Shown here in pieces: positions 35,202-44,592 of a stretch of DNA of 64,000 bases. The translations under genes and the position numbers were made by a program. The stretch comes from UBA6522 sp965237785 (GTDB lineage Bacteria; Pseudomonadota; Gammaproteobacteria; Steroidobacterales; Rariloculaceae), in NCBI GenBank assembly GCA_965237785.1, contig OZ250159.1, forward strand, positions 1,984,001 through 2,048,000. The letters are read 5' to 3'. Position 1 is the first letter of the stretch, and every line of letters starts with the position of its first letter. The notes under the pieces were generated by a model. The model was given only the letters and a program-made list of their open reading frames with translations. It was not told where the DNA came from and did not search any database.

Positions 35202-35719
35202 GGAATCGGCTGTCCTGGGCTGTGATATAGTAAGCGAGTCGGCCCAGCAGCGTTGAAACGCCGTAATGACGGGCCAGAAATACGAGGCGCGCTTCGCAGT
35301 GCGCCATCTGTAACGGTTAATTTGTCGGCGGTTGCCTCGCAGGGGCTGCCCGCGATTGTGCTCAGGCGATCACGCTCTTTCCCGGATTCTCGGACGGACG
35401 AATCGTGAGTCCAGGGATGGAGAATCGATCCCCTGAACGAGATTGATGAAACAGTTTCTAGCCCGGATTCATTGCCGGCAGCCAGTCGTGGCTGCCGACG
35501 CCCTCGCCCGGTTGGGGTTTTCTCCCTGGCGCCCGCTCGTCGGCGCGGCATCGGCTGCGCGGTTGCGGTCCTCGGGAGCGAGCGCGCCACCGTGGCGTAG
35601 CGTCAACGTCCCTGCCACCAAGGCCGATGCGGCCGGTGGGCTAGAACGTCTCCACGAGGCCGCTTGGCCGATCGCGGTGCCAGATTCCCTCGGGCTCGCC
35701 ACCAAGGGATCAAATCAAC
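35202..35719. promoter_or_regulatory. rne 5' leader and divergent rluC/rne promoter region
   Basis: 518 bp without a supported gene between divergent rluC and rne. A TATAGT at 35226-35231 could be a -10 element for rne, but I see no good -35. RNase E genes in enterics have a long structured leader that mediates autoregulation, and this region would suit such a role. The ribosome-binding site AAGGGATCA lies just before ATG 35720. Small frames here look like chance GC-rich frames. Confidence 0.5.
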
Positions 35720-37855
35720 ATGAAGCGAATGCTGGTAAATGCAACTCAGCAAGAGGAGTTGCGCGTGGCCATCGTCGATGGCCAGAAACTGTATGACCTC
35801 GACATCGAGGTCCCTACCCGAGAACAACGCAAGTCAAACGTCTACAAGGGACGCATTATCCGGTTGGAGCCCAGCCTGGAGGCGGCGTTTGTAGACTACG
35901 GCGCGCAACGCCACGGCTTTCTCCCTCTCAAGGAAATCTCAAGGGAATACTTCATCAAGGAGCCTGCCGAGGGCGAGCGGATCCAGATCAAGGAAGTTCT
36001 CAGGCAAAACCAGGACATCGTTGTCCAGGTCGAGAAAGAGGAACGCGGCAACAAAGGCGCCGCGCTGACCACTTTTGTCAGCCTGGCCGGCCGATTTCTC
36101 GTTCTCATGCCCAACAATCCGCGTGCCGGAGGGGTATCCCGCCGCATCACCGGCGAAGGCCGGGATTCCGTTCGCAAAGCCCTGGAGGAGTTGCAACCGC
36201 CCGACGAGATGGGTTGCATCGTGCGCACGGCGGGCGTGGGGCGCAGCATCGAAGAGTTGCGCTGGGACCTGGACTATCTGCTCAGCGTCTGGGAAGCGAT
36301 CAAACAGGTCGTGGTCAGCAGGCCTTCGCCGTTCCTCATTTACCAGGAAGGCAATGCCATCGTGCGGGCCATTCGCGATCACTTCTCCACCGAGATCGGC
36401 GAAATCCTGGTCGACCGCGAAGACATCCATGCGCAGGCCCATGAGTTCATGGAGCAGGTCATGCCCCACAACCTGCGCCGGCTAAAATACTACGACGACC
36501 CCACGGTGCCACTGTTTGCGCGGTTCCAGATCGAGAGTCAGATCGAATCGGCATTTTCGCATACGGTGACGTTGCCGTCGGGGGGTAGTGTCGTCATCGA
36601 TCACACCGAGGCACTGACCGCGATCGACATCAACTCCGCGCGAGCCACCAAGGGCGACGACATCGAATCGACGGCGTTCAACACGAACCTTGAAGCCGCC
36701 GAGGAAATCGCACGTCAATTGCGGATTCGCGACCTCGGGGGCTTGATCGTGATCGATTTCATCGACATGGGCCCCCACCGTCACCAGCGGGAAGTGGAAA
36801 GCCGCTTGCGAGAGGTGGTCAAACTGGATCGAGCGCGCATCCAGATTGGCCGCATATCCCGATTTGGCCTGTTGGAAATGTCCCGGCAGCGACTGCGGCC
36901 CTCTCTGGGCGAGTCGACGCAATCGGTGTGCGGGCGCTGTAACGGAATCGGTCGCGTACGCAGCGTGGAGTCGCTGGCCCTGGCAACATTGCGCATCGTC
37001 GGCGAAGAGGCACGCAAGGAGCGGACCGCCCGGGTAATTGCCCAGCTACCGGTGGAAGTCAGCAACTACGTCCTGAACGAGAAGCGAGATTGGATTCAGA
37101 CCATCCAGGAGAGCAACAACGTTGCCGTGATTCTTGTCGGTAACCCCGATCTGGAAACGCCTAACTACTCCATCAGGCGCGTCCGCGACGACGAGACCGA
37201 TCTGCCCGAGAACTCAGCGACCAGCTACAAGCTCGTGGAACCGAAGCAGGAAGCGTCCGCTGCGTTCCAGAAGCAGGCCCAGCAACCCAGGGCCGAGGAA
37301 GCCGCGGTGTCCAACGTCATGCCGCGCGTCCCGGCACCCAAACCCGCCAAAACCCGATCCCGGTCGCGACGCACGGGCACGCCATGGTGGCGGAGATGGT
37401 TTGGCTGGGTGTTGCCCAAATCCAGCCGCGAGAGTTCGTCGCCCAAGCGTTCCCGCCACCCGGGTTCACGGAGCGGGAAACGCCCGGACCGCCGGCCCCG
37501 TCGCGGGAAGCGCTCTCGCGGTGCCGCCAAGGGCCGCAGAGCGGCTGACTCCGGCGCCAAGAAGTCCAGTAGCACCGGCCCTCAGGAGGAGCGGCGTAGC
37601 CGACGATCGCGCCGGCGCAGATCTTCCGGCGGCAAAGCGTCCGCGGAGCGCCAGGCTGCAAAACCGCGCGAGACGGAGCGCCAGCCCGCCAAACCGCGCG
37701 AGACGGAGCAGCAGGCAGCCACTTCGCGTAGTGCGGAGCCGAACACCGCGCCGCGGGAGAAGCAGTCGTCCGCAAAGCCCGCAACGACTGGGCCGCCAGG
37801 CGGTACCGCGAATCCGGACGCCGGCGCCTCTCAGGCTTCGTCCGAGAAGAGTTAG
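35720..37855 (+). CDS. rne: Ribonuclease E
   Basis: Endonuclease for mRNA decay and rRNA/tRNA maturation, core of the degradosome. The 711 residues include the S1 domain (NVYKGRIIRLEPSLEAAFVDYG), the 5' sensor/RNase H region, and the DNase I-like domain with catalytic Asp303 (AIDIN) and Asp346 (VIDFIDM) at the same numbers as in E. coli. The zinc-link pair is Cys404-Cys407 (CGRCNG). After about residue 490 the tail is basic and low-complexity, with a near-perfect repeat of QPAKPRETE-like units. Tail and total length are much shorter than E. coli (1061), so degradosome docking sites may differ. Confidence 0.95.
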   Translation: MKRMLVNATQQEELRVAIVDGQKLYDLDIEVPTREQRKSNVYKGRIIRLEPSLEAAFVDYGAQRHGFLPLKEISREYFIKEPAEGERIQIKEVLRQNQDIVVQVEKEERGNKGAALTTFVSLAGRFLVLMPNNPRAGGVSRRITGEGRDSVRKALEELQPPDEMGCIVRTAGVGRSIEELRWDLDYLLSVWEAIKQVVVSRPSPFLIYQEGNAIVRAIRDHFSTEIGEILVDREDIHAQAHEFMEQVMPHNLRRLKYYDDPTVPLFARFQIESQIESAFSHTVTLPSGGSVVIDHTEALTAIDINSARATKGDDIESTAFNTNLEAAEEIARQLRIRDLGGLIVIDFIDMGPHRHQREVESRLREVVKLDRARIQIGRISRFGLLEMSRQRLRPSLGESTQSVCGRCNGIGRVRSVESLALATLRIVGEEARKERTARVIAQLPVEVSNYVLNEKRDWIQTIQESNNVAVILVGNPDLETPNYSIRRVRDDETDLPENSATSYKLVEPKQEASAAFQKQAQQPRAEEAAVSNVMPRVPAPKPAKTRSRSRRTGTPWWRRWFGWVLPKSSRESSSPKRSRHPGSRSGKRPDRRPRRGKRSRGAAKGRRAADSGAKKSSSTGPQEERRSRRSRRRRSSGGKASAERQAAKPRETERQPAKPRETEQQAATSRSAEPNTAPREKQSSAKPATTGPPGGTANPDAGASQASSEKS

Positions 37856-37942
37856 CGAAAAAACACGCGAAGAATGGCCAAAACCGGCTTTCTCGCAGTA
37901 GACCAAGTTGAGTCCGACAGGCTGCGAGCACGCCGAGCCTGC

Positions 37943-38131
37943 CTATTGCGACAGCCAGACTATGACCCGCTCGTTCATTTTGCGATACGCCTCCTGGCTG
38001 GCCCGGGCGTACGAACCGCCCCATGACACCACGGTCAGGGATTGCGCCGACAATGGTTCACCCAGTGCGCACCACGCCAGCGCAACAGCCACCTTGGTGA
38101 ATCGACTCCAGATCGTACGGCTCATGAGCAT
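37943..38131 (-). pseudogene. N-terminal stub of a periplasmic ABC substrate-binding protein (PotD/polyamine-like)
   Basis: 62 codons: a signal peptide (VAVALAWCALGEPLSAQ) followed by SLTVVSWGGSYARASQEAY, the highly characteristic mature N-terminus of spermidine/putrescine-type binding proteins. After about residue 51 the similarity stops and the frame closes, whereas the family is about 340 residues. The remaining coding sequence is not recognisable nearby, so this is a deletion remnant. It might still make a short secreted peptide. Confidence 0.7.
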
Positions 38132-38167
38132 TCTCCTTCGCTGATGGGCTCCAGGTTTTCGGGGCGG

Positions 38168-38749
38168 CTAGTCTTGAAGGTGGGCGAGCAAGCCCAATGC
38201 AGCCTCCTCAACCAGATCGAGCACATGCTCGAAACCGATTGAGCCCCCGTAGTAGGGATCCGGGACATTCCTGCGGCTGATTTCCGGCGCAAAATCCATG
38301 AACAGCTTGATACGGGATCGATACTCGGGCGGGCTCATTGCCGATAGCGCCCGGAGGTTGTCTTCATCCATCGCCAGGACCAGATCGAATGCGGCGAAGT
38401 CCGCTCGAGCGACCCTTCGTGCTCTCTGGCCGCTCAGATCGATACCCCGGCGCGCAGCGGCCTGGCGGGCTCGTACGTCCGGCGGTTCACCGACATGGTA
38501 GGCGTGCGTACCCGCCGAGTCCACGCGTATCGCCAGGCTTGGCGCGTGCTGTCGCAACGTGTTTCTGAACACGCCCTCCGCAGTCGGCGAACGACAGATG
38601 TTGCCCATGCACACGAACAGGACACCCCAGTCCGGCTGAGACCTTGCTGCCTCGGCGACCGCATTGCTGTCTCTTTCGGGGCGGTTTCCGGTGGTTCTGT
38701 TCACTTCATTCGAGTCGGATTGGCACGCCAGAAGTCTTGGGCACTTCAT
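38168..38749 (-). CDS. Low molecular weight protein-tyrosine phosphatase
   Basis: Cytoplasmic phosphatase. The P-loop is Cys47-x5-Arg53-Ser54 (VLFVCMGNICRSPTAEG), and the general acid Asp lies in NVPDPYYGG near the C-terminus. Typical proteins begin just before the P-loop and have about 155-165 residues; here about 40 extra residues precede it, because the only ATGs are at 38749 and 38788, with a GTG at 38704. Start therefore uncertain, and the 5' part overlaps the remains of a peroxidase gene on the other strand. No tyrosine kinase or capsule genes nearby. Confidence 0.88.
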   Translation of the reverse strand: MKCPRLLACQSDSNEVNRTTGNRPERDSNAVAEAARSQPDWGVLFVCMGNICRSPTAEGVFRNTLRQHAPSLAIRVDSAGTHAYHVGEPPDVRARQAAARRGIDLSGQRARRVARADFAAFDLVLAMDEDNLRALSAMSPPEYRSRIKLFMDFAPEISRRNVPDPYYGGSIGFEHVLDLVEEAALGLLAHLQD

Positions 38750-38791
38750 CACCGGCGTCAAGAGGGACGGCAGGCCAATGACTGGCATGAC

Positions 38792-39495
38792 ATGAGCACG
38801 ATCGACCGGGAATCGGTCACCCGGGTTTTTGTGAACGTCGGCAAGGCCATCGCCGCGTACGAACGACTGCTGCTGCCGGGGACAGCGCGTTTCGACGAGT
38901 ACGTGGCAGCCACTTCGGCCGGCAACGGGAGCCGGGCCCGCGCATTGCTCGATGCGGATGAAGCCGCGGCCTACGGCTATTCATGGGCAAGGCTCGCTGC
39001 ATCGAGTGCCACAACGGACCGCTGTTCACCAACAACGAATTTCACAATACCGGCATCATTTCGGCGCCCCGGGAAATCCCCGACCGCGGCCGAATCGACG
39101 GTGTCGTCCAGGTGCGGGCGGATCCGTTCAATTGTTTGAGCAAGTACAGCGACGATCCCGTGAAGGACTGTGCCGAGCTTCGGTTTGCACGCACCGGTTC
39201 CGAGCTCACCGGCGCGCTGCGTACACCGTCATTGCGCAATCTCGCGCCGACCGCGCCCTACTCGCACAAGGGGCAGACACGATCCCTCCGACAGATGGTG
39301 CAGCACTATAACCGCGCGCCACTGGCCATGATCGGGCACAACGAGGCCAAACCGTTGGGTCTCAACCGGCGTGAACGCGCCCAGGTCGAAGCCTTCCTCA
39401 TCACCCTGGCCGCGCCGCCGGCCACTGACCCGCGCTGGCTGGCCCCGCCCGAGGGCTTTGCGGCCGGTCCGAATGTGGACGAGGCTGTTCGCTAG
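38792..39495 (+). pseudogene. Fragment of a di-haem cytochrome c peroxidase/MauG-like gene, truncated and frameshifted
   Basis: The first frame reads VTRVFVNVGKAIAAYERLLLPG, the end of the first haem domain of this family. The second frame, from about 38970, reads GLRLFMGKARCIECHNGPLFTNNEFHNTG with the CxxCH haem site, and runs to the normal C-terminus at 39495. A single missing base between 38963 and 38971 separates the frames: adding one G restores GLRLF. The N-terminal haem domain and signal peptide are missing altogether. The last 4 bp overlap the convergent kdsB end. ATG 38983 could in theory make a 170-residue one-haem protein, without a signal peptide. Confidence 0.8.
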
Positions 39496-40244
39496 CCCAA
39501 CCGGCGGCGGACCGCGATCAAGTCCGCCTCGGTATCCACTCCCCTCGGCGGCGTCTCCCGCGCACGGGCTACGCGAATCGGCAGCCCAAGCCACAGGGCG
39601 CGGAGCTGTTCCAACCGCTCTTGCTGCTCAAGCGCGCAGGGCGGAGTCTCGCCAAGCTGCCTGAGCGCCCCGACCCGATAGGCATAAATGCCGATATGGC
39701 GCAGGGCATCCGGCGACGTTGCGGCGCCTTCGCGAGGCCAGGGGATGGGCGCGCGACTGAAGTAGAGCGCCCTGGAGCGCCGGTCGGTCACCACCTTGAC
39801 GACGTTGGGGTCGTCCCATTCGGCGCGGCGAACGATGGGCGTCGCCAGGGTTGCCAGTGCCGCCTGCCGATCCTCCTGGAGCAGACCGGCGACCTGTGAA
39901 ACCAACGCGGGTGGCAGCAGGGGCTCGTCGCCTTGTACGTTGACCACAATCCGGTCATCGGGCCAGCCGCGTCGCCGCGCCACCTCGGCAACGCGGTCGG
40001 TGCCGCTTGGGTGCGATGCGGCCGTTACTTCCGCCTGCGCACCGAACCGCGCGCAGGCGTCGACGATGCGCTCATCGTCGGTGGCCACGATGACCTCGGC
40101 AGCCGCTCCGGCAACCGCCACCTCATGAACCCACTGAATCATCGGCCGGCCGCCGATCTCCGCCAATGGCTTGCCTGGCAATCGGCTGGCGCCGTAGCGG
40201 GCCGGAATGACCACGGCGAAATCTGCCTGTGCGCGAATCCGCAT
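39492..40244 (-). CDS. kdsB: 3-deoxy-manno-octulosonate cytidylyltransferase
   Basis: Activates Kdo as CMP-Kdo for lipopolysaccharide inner core synthesis. 250 residues; PARYGASRLPGKPLAEIGG nucleotide-binding motif at about 14, VATDDERI, HPSGTDRVAEVA and VNVQGDEPLLPP are all family signatures. It starts three bases after the msbA stop, so the two are co-transcribed. lpxK, normally between or beside them, is absent. Confidence 0.96.
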   Translation of the reverse strand: MRIRAQADFAVVIPARYGASRLPGKPLAEIGGRPMIQWVHEVAVAGAAAEVIVATDDERIVDACARFGAQAEVTAASHPSGTDRVAEVARRRGWPDDRIVVNVQGDEPLLPPALVSQVAGLLQEDRQAALATLATPIVRRAEWDDPNVVKVVTDRRSRALYFSRAPIPWPREGAATSPDALRHIGIYAYRVGALRQLGETPPCALEQQERLEQLRALWLGLPIRVARARETPPRGVDTEADLIAVRRRLG

Positions 40245-40247
40245 ACC

Positions 40248-41993
40248 TCAGTCCGCGAACTGCATGCGATGGAGGTGACTGTAACCCCCGCCCAGCGCGA
40301 GGAGTTCCGCGTGGGCGCCCTGCTCGAGAACCGCCCCTTCCTGCAGCACCACGATGTAGTCGGCCTTCTCCACAGTGGACAGCCGATGGGCGATTACCAA
40401 CGTCGTACATCCCGTCATCAGCCTCTCCAGCGCACGCTGAACACGCCGTTCCGACTCGGTATCCAGCGCCGACGTCGCCTCATCCAGAATCAACACCGGC
40501 GCATCCTTGAGAACCGCCCTGGCGATGGCGATCCTCTGCCGTTGTCCACCGGAAAGCAGCATGCCGCGCTCCCCGACCTGGGTATCGAGGCCGTCCGGCA
40601 ATTCGGCGGCGAACTCCGTCACGTACGCAGCGTCCGCAGCCGCCTCCACAGCGGAGCGAGGAACATCCGCGAGCGCACCGAAGGCAATATTGTTGGCGAT
40701 GGTGTCATCGAACAATTGCACATCCTGGCTGACCAGACTGAGCTGGCGGCGCAAGTCCCTGAGCCGGTATTCGCGAATGTCCAGCCCGTCGAGACAAACG
40801 CTGCCCGCATCAACGTCGTAGAACCGGGGCAGCAATCCGACCAACGTACTCTTGCCGCTGCCGGATCGCCCGACAATCGCAACCGTACTGCCCGCGGGAA
40901 CCCGAAAACCGATGTCGTTGAGTACCCGGCCCTTGGCTTGATCGTAGGTGAAGCTGGCATCGCGAAACTCAACCGTGCCCCGCGCCCGTGCCAGGCGCCG
41001 CGTACCGGTATCCGGTTCAGCGGGCTGATCCAGCGTTTCGAACAGCGTGATTCCAGCGGCAATACCGCGTTGCAGCGCGACGTTGATATTGACGATGCGC
41101 TTCATGGGCGTCAGCATCATTCCCATAGCGGTCAGGAAACCCAGGAACACAGCCGCGTTAAGATCCTCCAGCAGAACGCTGGAAAACGCCACCGCAATCA
41201 TCGCGGTCACCGCGATCGTCAGCGTGTACTGGGTCAGGGCGTCACCGGCCGCACGGGTGGCGACCAGCTTCATGAACTGCCGGCGGTTGCGTTCGTTGAT
41301 CTCTGCGAAACGGTTCTGCTGATGCGCCTGACCCTCGAATACCTTGACGATCCGCAATCCCGACAAGGCCTCATCAGTGACCCGTGTGGCGTCGCCCATG
41401 GAGGTCTGGATGCGCATGCCATAGCGCCGGAAACCCCGGCTCATGACGGCCACGAGTGCGGCGACGATGGGCGCGGCCACAGCCACCATGGCGCTCAGCA
41501 ACGGGCTGAAGTAGATCATTGCGCCGACAAGCACCACGATCGTGAGGGAGTCACGGACGCCGATCACCACGACGTTGGAGATTGCCTCGGCAACTTGCTC
41601 GGTGTTGTAGGTCAATTTGGAGATCAACGCACCTGAGGTGTTCTGGTCGTAGTAGCTGACGGGCAGCTCCGTGTAGTGCTCGAACATTTCGGCGCGCAAA
41701 TCGCGCACCACCGATCTTCCCAGCCAACCCAGCCCATAGACGGACACGAAATCTGCCGACGCCCGCACCGCGAACGTGATCAACAGCAACAGCGGTATCA
41801 TCAACGAACCGCCGTCCCTCCCGCCGGTATCGAGCGTTTCCACTACCTGGCTCATCAGGAAGGGGACTACCGCGTTGGTCCCCGCAGCGAGAATCATGGC
41901 GAAAAACGCCCAGGGGAGCACCTTCCAATGCGGCAAGACGTAATGCAGGAGGCGCCGGTAGACCTCCACGACCTGTGGGCGAGAATGCGGCAT
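40248..41993 (-). CDS. msbA: Lipid A export ATP-binding/permease protein MsbA
   Basis: Half-transporter that flips lipid A across the inner membrane. 581 residues: six membrane helices in the first 320, then the nucleotide-binding domain with Walker A GRSGSGKST, signature LSGGQRQRIAIARA, Walker B VLILDEATSALD and switch His (IAHRLSTVE). Closely coupled to kdsB. A 249 bp gap separates it from comEC upstream; in Pseudomonas-type loci exbB/exbD-like genes occupy this position. Confidence 0.93.
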   Translation of the reverse strand: MPHSRPQVVEVYRRLLHYVLPHWKVLPWAFFAMILAAGTNAVVPFLMSQVVETLDTGGRDGGSLMIPLLLLITFAVRASADFVSVYGLGWLGRSVVRDLRAEMFEHYTELPVSYYDQNTSGALISKLTYNTEQVAEAISNVVVIGVRDSLTIVVLVGAMIYFSPLLSAMVAVAAPIVAALVAVMSRGFRRYGMRIQTSMGDATRVTDEALSGLRIVKVFEGQAHQQNRFAEINERNRRQFMKLVATRAAGDALTQYTLTIAVTAMIAVAFSSVLLEDLNAAVFLGFLTAMGMMLTPMKRIVNINVALQRGIAAGITLFETLDQPAEPDTGTRRLARARGTVEFRDASFTYDQAKGRVLNDIGFRVPAGSTVAIVGRSGSGKSTLVGLLPRFYDVDAGSVCLDGLDIREYRLRDLRRQLSLVSQDVQLFDDTIANNIAFGALADVPRSAVEAAADAAYVTEFAAELPDGLDTQVGERGMLLSGGQRQRIAIARAVLKDAPVLILDEATSALDTESERRVQRALERLMTGCTTLVIAHRLSTVEKADYIVVLQEGAVLEQGAHAELLALGGGYSHLHRMQFAD

Positions 41994-42242
41994 GGGCGAC
42001 TAACCTCCGGCCAAGCCCGATAATTGCACCAAGCGGCCGAGGCGGCGGCGGAACTGGCAACGACGAGAAGCTTCCAGAAGCGGTCAGCCGGCACCATCTC
42101 CTGCACGTAACGCCCGAATTTCAGCGAAGTGCGGGCTCGAACTATAGCGCGCCAAGTTTAGCCCCACAACGAAGCCCGAATATCTCAACCCGCTCCTGCC
42201 GCGACCGCCGATACGCCCGCGGCGCCGAAGCTCGGAAAAATC

Positions 42243-44576
42243 TCATCGGTGTTCGGCGTTCCAGTAGCGGCGGCGCAGACTCCGACGCCCCTGCACGCGA
42301 ACCGCCTCACCGGGCTCGAGGGATATGCGGATCGCTCCCGCCTCTCCGGTTGTCAGAATCGATGCACCGGCATCGCGCCACCGCCCGACGATTCCTGGTT
42401 TAGGAAACCCCCAGTGATTGAGATAGCCCGCGGAGACCACGGCGTGGTCGGGTGTCGCCGCGGCCACCAGCGCGGGCGACGACGAGGTGGCGCTGCCGTG
42501 ATGGGGAACCACCACCACGTCCGCGGCAATTGACGAGGCGTCAGCCAGCAGGGCGCGCTCGCCCGCGGCTTCCACATCCCCCGTCAACAGCACGCTACCG
42601 GCCGCGGTCGTGATCTTGAGGACACAGGAACTGTCGTTGCCGAAATGCTGAAACGTCGATTGGGGATGCAGGATACTGAAGCCGACCTGGTCCCAGATCC
42701 AGGTTTGGCCGGTCTCGCAGATGACCCCGCCCGGTAGCGAAACATCAGGACCCATGATGACCCGGGTATCTGGAAATGCGTCCTGAACGGCGGCAGCGCC
42801 ACCGGCGTGGTCGTTGTCCGCATGGCTCACCACGAGCGCGTCGAGTGCATCCAGGGACTTCGCCCGCATCGCGGGCAGAACGATCTCCCGGCCGGTATCG
42901 AATCCGGAACGGTACAGGGCGCCGGCGTCATAGACCAGCGTGTGGGTACGAGTCTCCACCAGGATCGCCAAACCGTGCCCCACATCGAGAACCTCCACCA
43001 CGGCGGCGCCTTCACCGGGACGCGCCGGTTCCCAAAAGAACACCGGTACAAGGGTGAGCCACGCCAGGTTGCGGGCAGGCAGAGGAAAGGCCGCCAGCGC
43101 CGCGGCCGCGCCCAGCACGGACATCGCCAACACCCAGCCGGGCGGGACCGCCAGGGTCACCGCCGCCCAGGGCAACTCCGCAATCGCAACGAGGCCGTTC
43201 CATGCCCATTGCATCAACGTACCCGCGGCCAGGATGAGTAACTCCCCGGCGGGGTGCACCCACGCGGCCGCGACCGCGACGAGGCTCAGAGGGACCAGGA
43301 CCAGACTGAACAGGGGAATCGCGACAATGTTGACGACCGGAGAGATCAGCGAGACATCGTTGAAGAACAAGACCACCACGGGAATCAGGCCAAGACTGAT
43401 GCCCCACTGCACCCGGACGATGGCGGCAACAGGCCGCGGCGCCGTGCGCCCCACGGGCTGATGGAGTTCACTCCGGGCCAACTGCCAGAGCAGCGCCACG
43501 GCAACGAACGATAGCCAGAACGAAGCGCTCAGCGGGGCCGCCGGATCCCACGCAAGTACCAGCAGCGCAGCCGTCGACAATCCGCTCGACATGCTGACCG
43601 AGCGGCGGCTGACCAGCGCCAGGTGCGCCACCGCCAGCATGATGAGCGCCCGCTGGGTGGGTACCGTGAACCCGGCGAGTCCCGCATACAATGCCGCCGC
43701 CAACAGACTCGCCGTCGCCGCCAGCTCCAGGTCCCGGAAGGCGAGCGGGACGGGCAGGCGCAACGCCAACCGGCGGCAGAGGAAGAATACAAAACCGGCC
43801 ACAAGACCCACGTGCAATCCGGAAATTGCCACCAAATGGCTGGTCCCCGTTCGCCGCAGCGTCCGCCAATGGGACTCTTCGAACCTGAATCGCTCGCCGA
43901 TGGTCAACGCGGTCAGTAGCGCAGCCGCGTCCGCCGATGGCGCCGCCTCGCCAATCAAGTCGGCAAGCCGGGCGCGCAGGATCAGCCATCGGCGCCCCAC
44001 GCTATCGATCCCGGCAGTGGCGGCCCGGCCTTCGCGAACGTATCCCGTCGCGCCGTAACCTTCCTGGAAGAGCCAGCGCTCGTAGTCGAATCCGCCGGGA
44101 TTGATCAATCCTCGGGGGCGCTTGAGCCTTACTACCAGGTCGAGGGTGCTCCCGGGTTGCACGGCATCCGGAGGCGGATCGTACCAACTCAACCGCAGTC
44201 GCCCCGGAATCGCCTCCGGGGGCTCGCCCGAAACCACACGGAACGAGAAACTCGCTTGTCCGGTGGAGTGATTTGGGAACCCGTCCACCCAACCGGAAAC
44301 CGCGAAGTCCCCGCCCTGAAGCTCCGTCGGCAACCGTTCGGCCAATCGGGTGTGAATGTGCAGTGTCGTCCATAACGCACCGGCGGCGAACCACAACAGC
44401 CACCGCCAGCCGAGCGACCGCCACGCACCAATGGCAACCGCCAATAGTGCGGCAGCCGGAAAAAGGCCCACCGGGTTCGGCAATTGGTGAACCAGTACGG
44501 CAGCGGCGCCCCAGGGGACGGCCGCGGCAACGACGCCGTTCAAGCCGGCCCGGGGATGATACCGACGGAGCCACAT
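42243..44576 (-). CDS. comEC: DNA internalisation competence protein ComEC/Rec2
   Basis: Inner-membrane channel for single-stranded DNA during natural transformation. 777 residues: an N-terminal membrane/OB region (DUF4131), the competence domain with multiple helices (SHLVAISGLHVGLVAGFVFF, FTVPTQRALIMLAVAHLALV), and a C-terminal metallo-beta-lactamase domain with DVGHGLAILVE, VSHADNDHAGGAAAV, VLLTGDVEA and VVPHHGS. All metal ligands appear intact. Lies 16 bp after the lolD start region in the same direction as the Lol genes (upstream of it in sequence order), a widespread pairing. Confidence 0.94.
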   Translation of the reverse strand: MWLRRYHPRAGLNGVVAAAVPWGAAAVLVHQLPNPVGLFPAAALLAVAIGAWRSLGWRWLLWFAAGALWTTLHIHTRLAERLPTELQGGDFAVSGWVDGFPNHSTGQASFSFRVVSGEPPEAIPGRLRLSWYDPPPDAVQPGSTLDLVVRLKRPRGLINPGGFDYERWLFQEGYGATGYVREGRAATAGIDSVGRRWLILRARLADLIGEAAPSADAAALLTALTIGERFRFEESHWRTLRRTGTSHLVAISGLHVGLVAGFVFFLCRRLALRLPVPLAFRDLELAATASLLAAALYAGLAGFTVPTQRALIMLAVAHLALVSRRSVSMSSGLSTAALLVLAWDPAAPLSASFWLSFVAVALLWQLARSELHQPVGRTAPRPVAAIVRVQWGISLGLIPVVVLFFNDVSLISPVVNIVAIPLFSLVLVPLSLVAVAAAWVHPAGELLILAAGTLMQWAWNGLVAIAELPWAAVTLAVPPGWVLAMSVLGAAAALAAFPLPARNLAWLTLVPVFFWEPARPGEGAAVVEVLDVGHGLAILVETRTHTLVYDAGALYRSGFDTGREIVLPAMRAKSLDALDALVVSHADNDHAGGAAAVQDAFPDTRVIMGPDVSLPGGVICETGQTWIWDQVGFSILHPQSTFQHFGNDSSCVLKITTAAGSVLLTGDVEAAGERALLADASSIAADVVVVPHHGSATSSSPALVAAATPDHAVVSAGYLNHWGFPKPGIVGRWRDAGASILTTGEAGAIRISLEPGEAVRVQGRRSLRRRYWNAEHR

Positions 44577-44592
44577 AATCCACCTAAAAGCG

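Noticed and set aside
35198..35590. 130-codon minus-strand frame in the rne leader
   Set aside because: Arg/Pro-rich translation with no motif; typical chance frame in GC-rich DNA.
38495..39139. Peroxidase frameshift as a UGA-selenocysteine site, given the Sec machinery in the window
   Set aside because: The break is a one-base frame change, not an in-frame UGA, and haem peroxidases are not selenoproteins.
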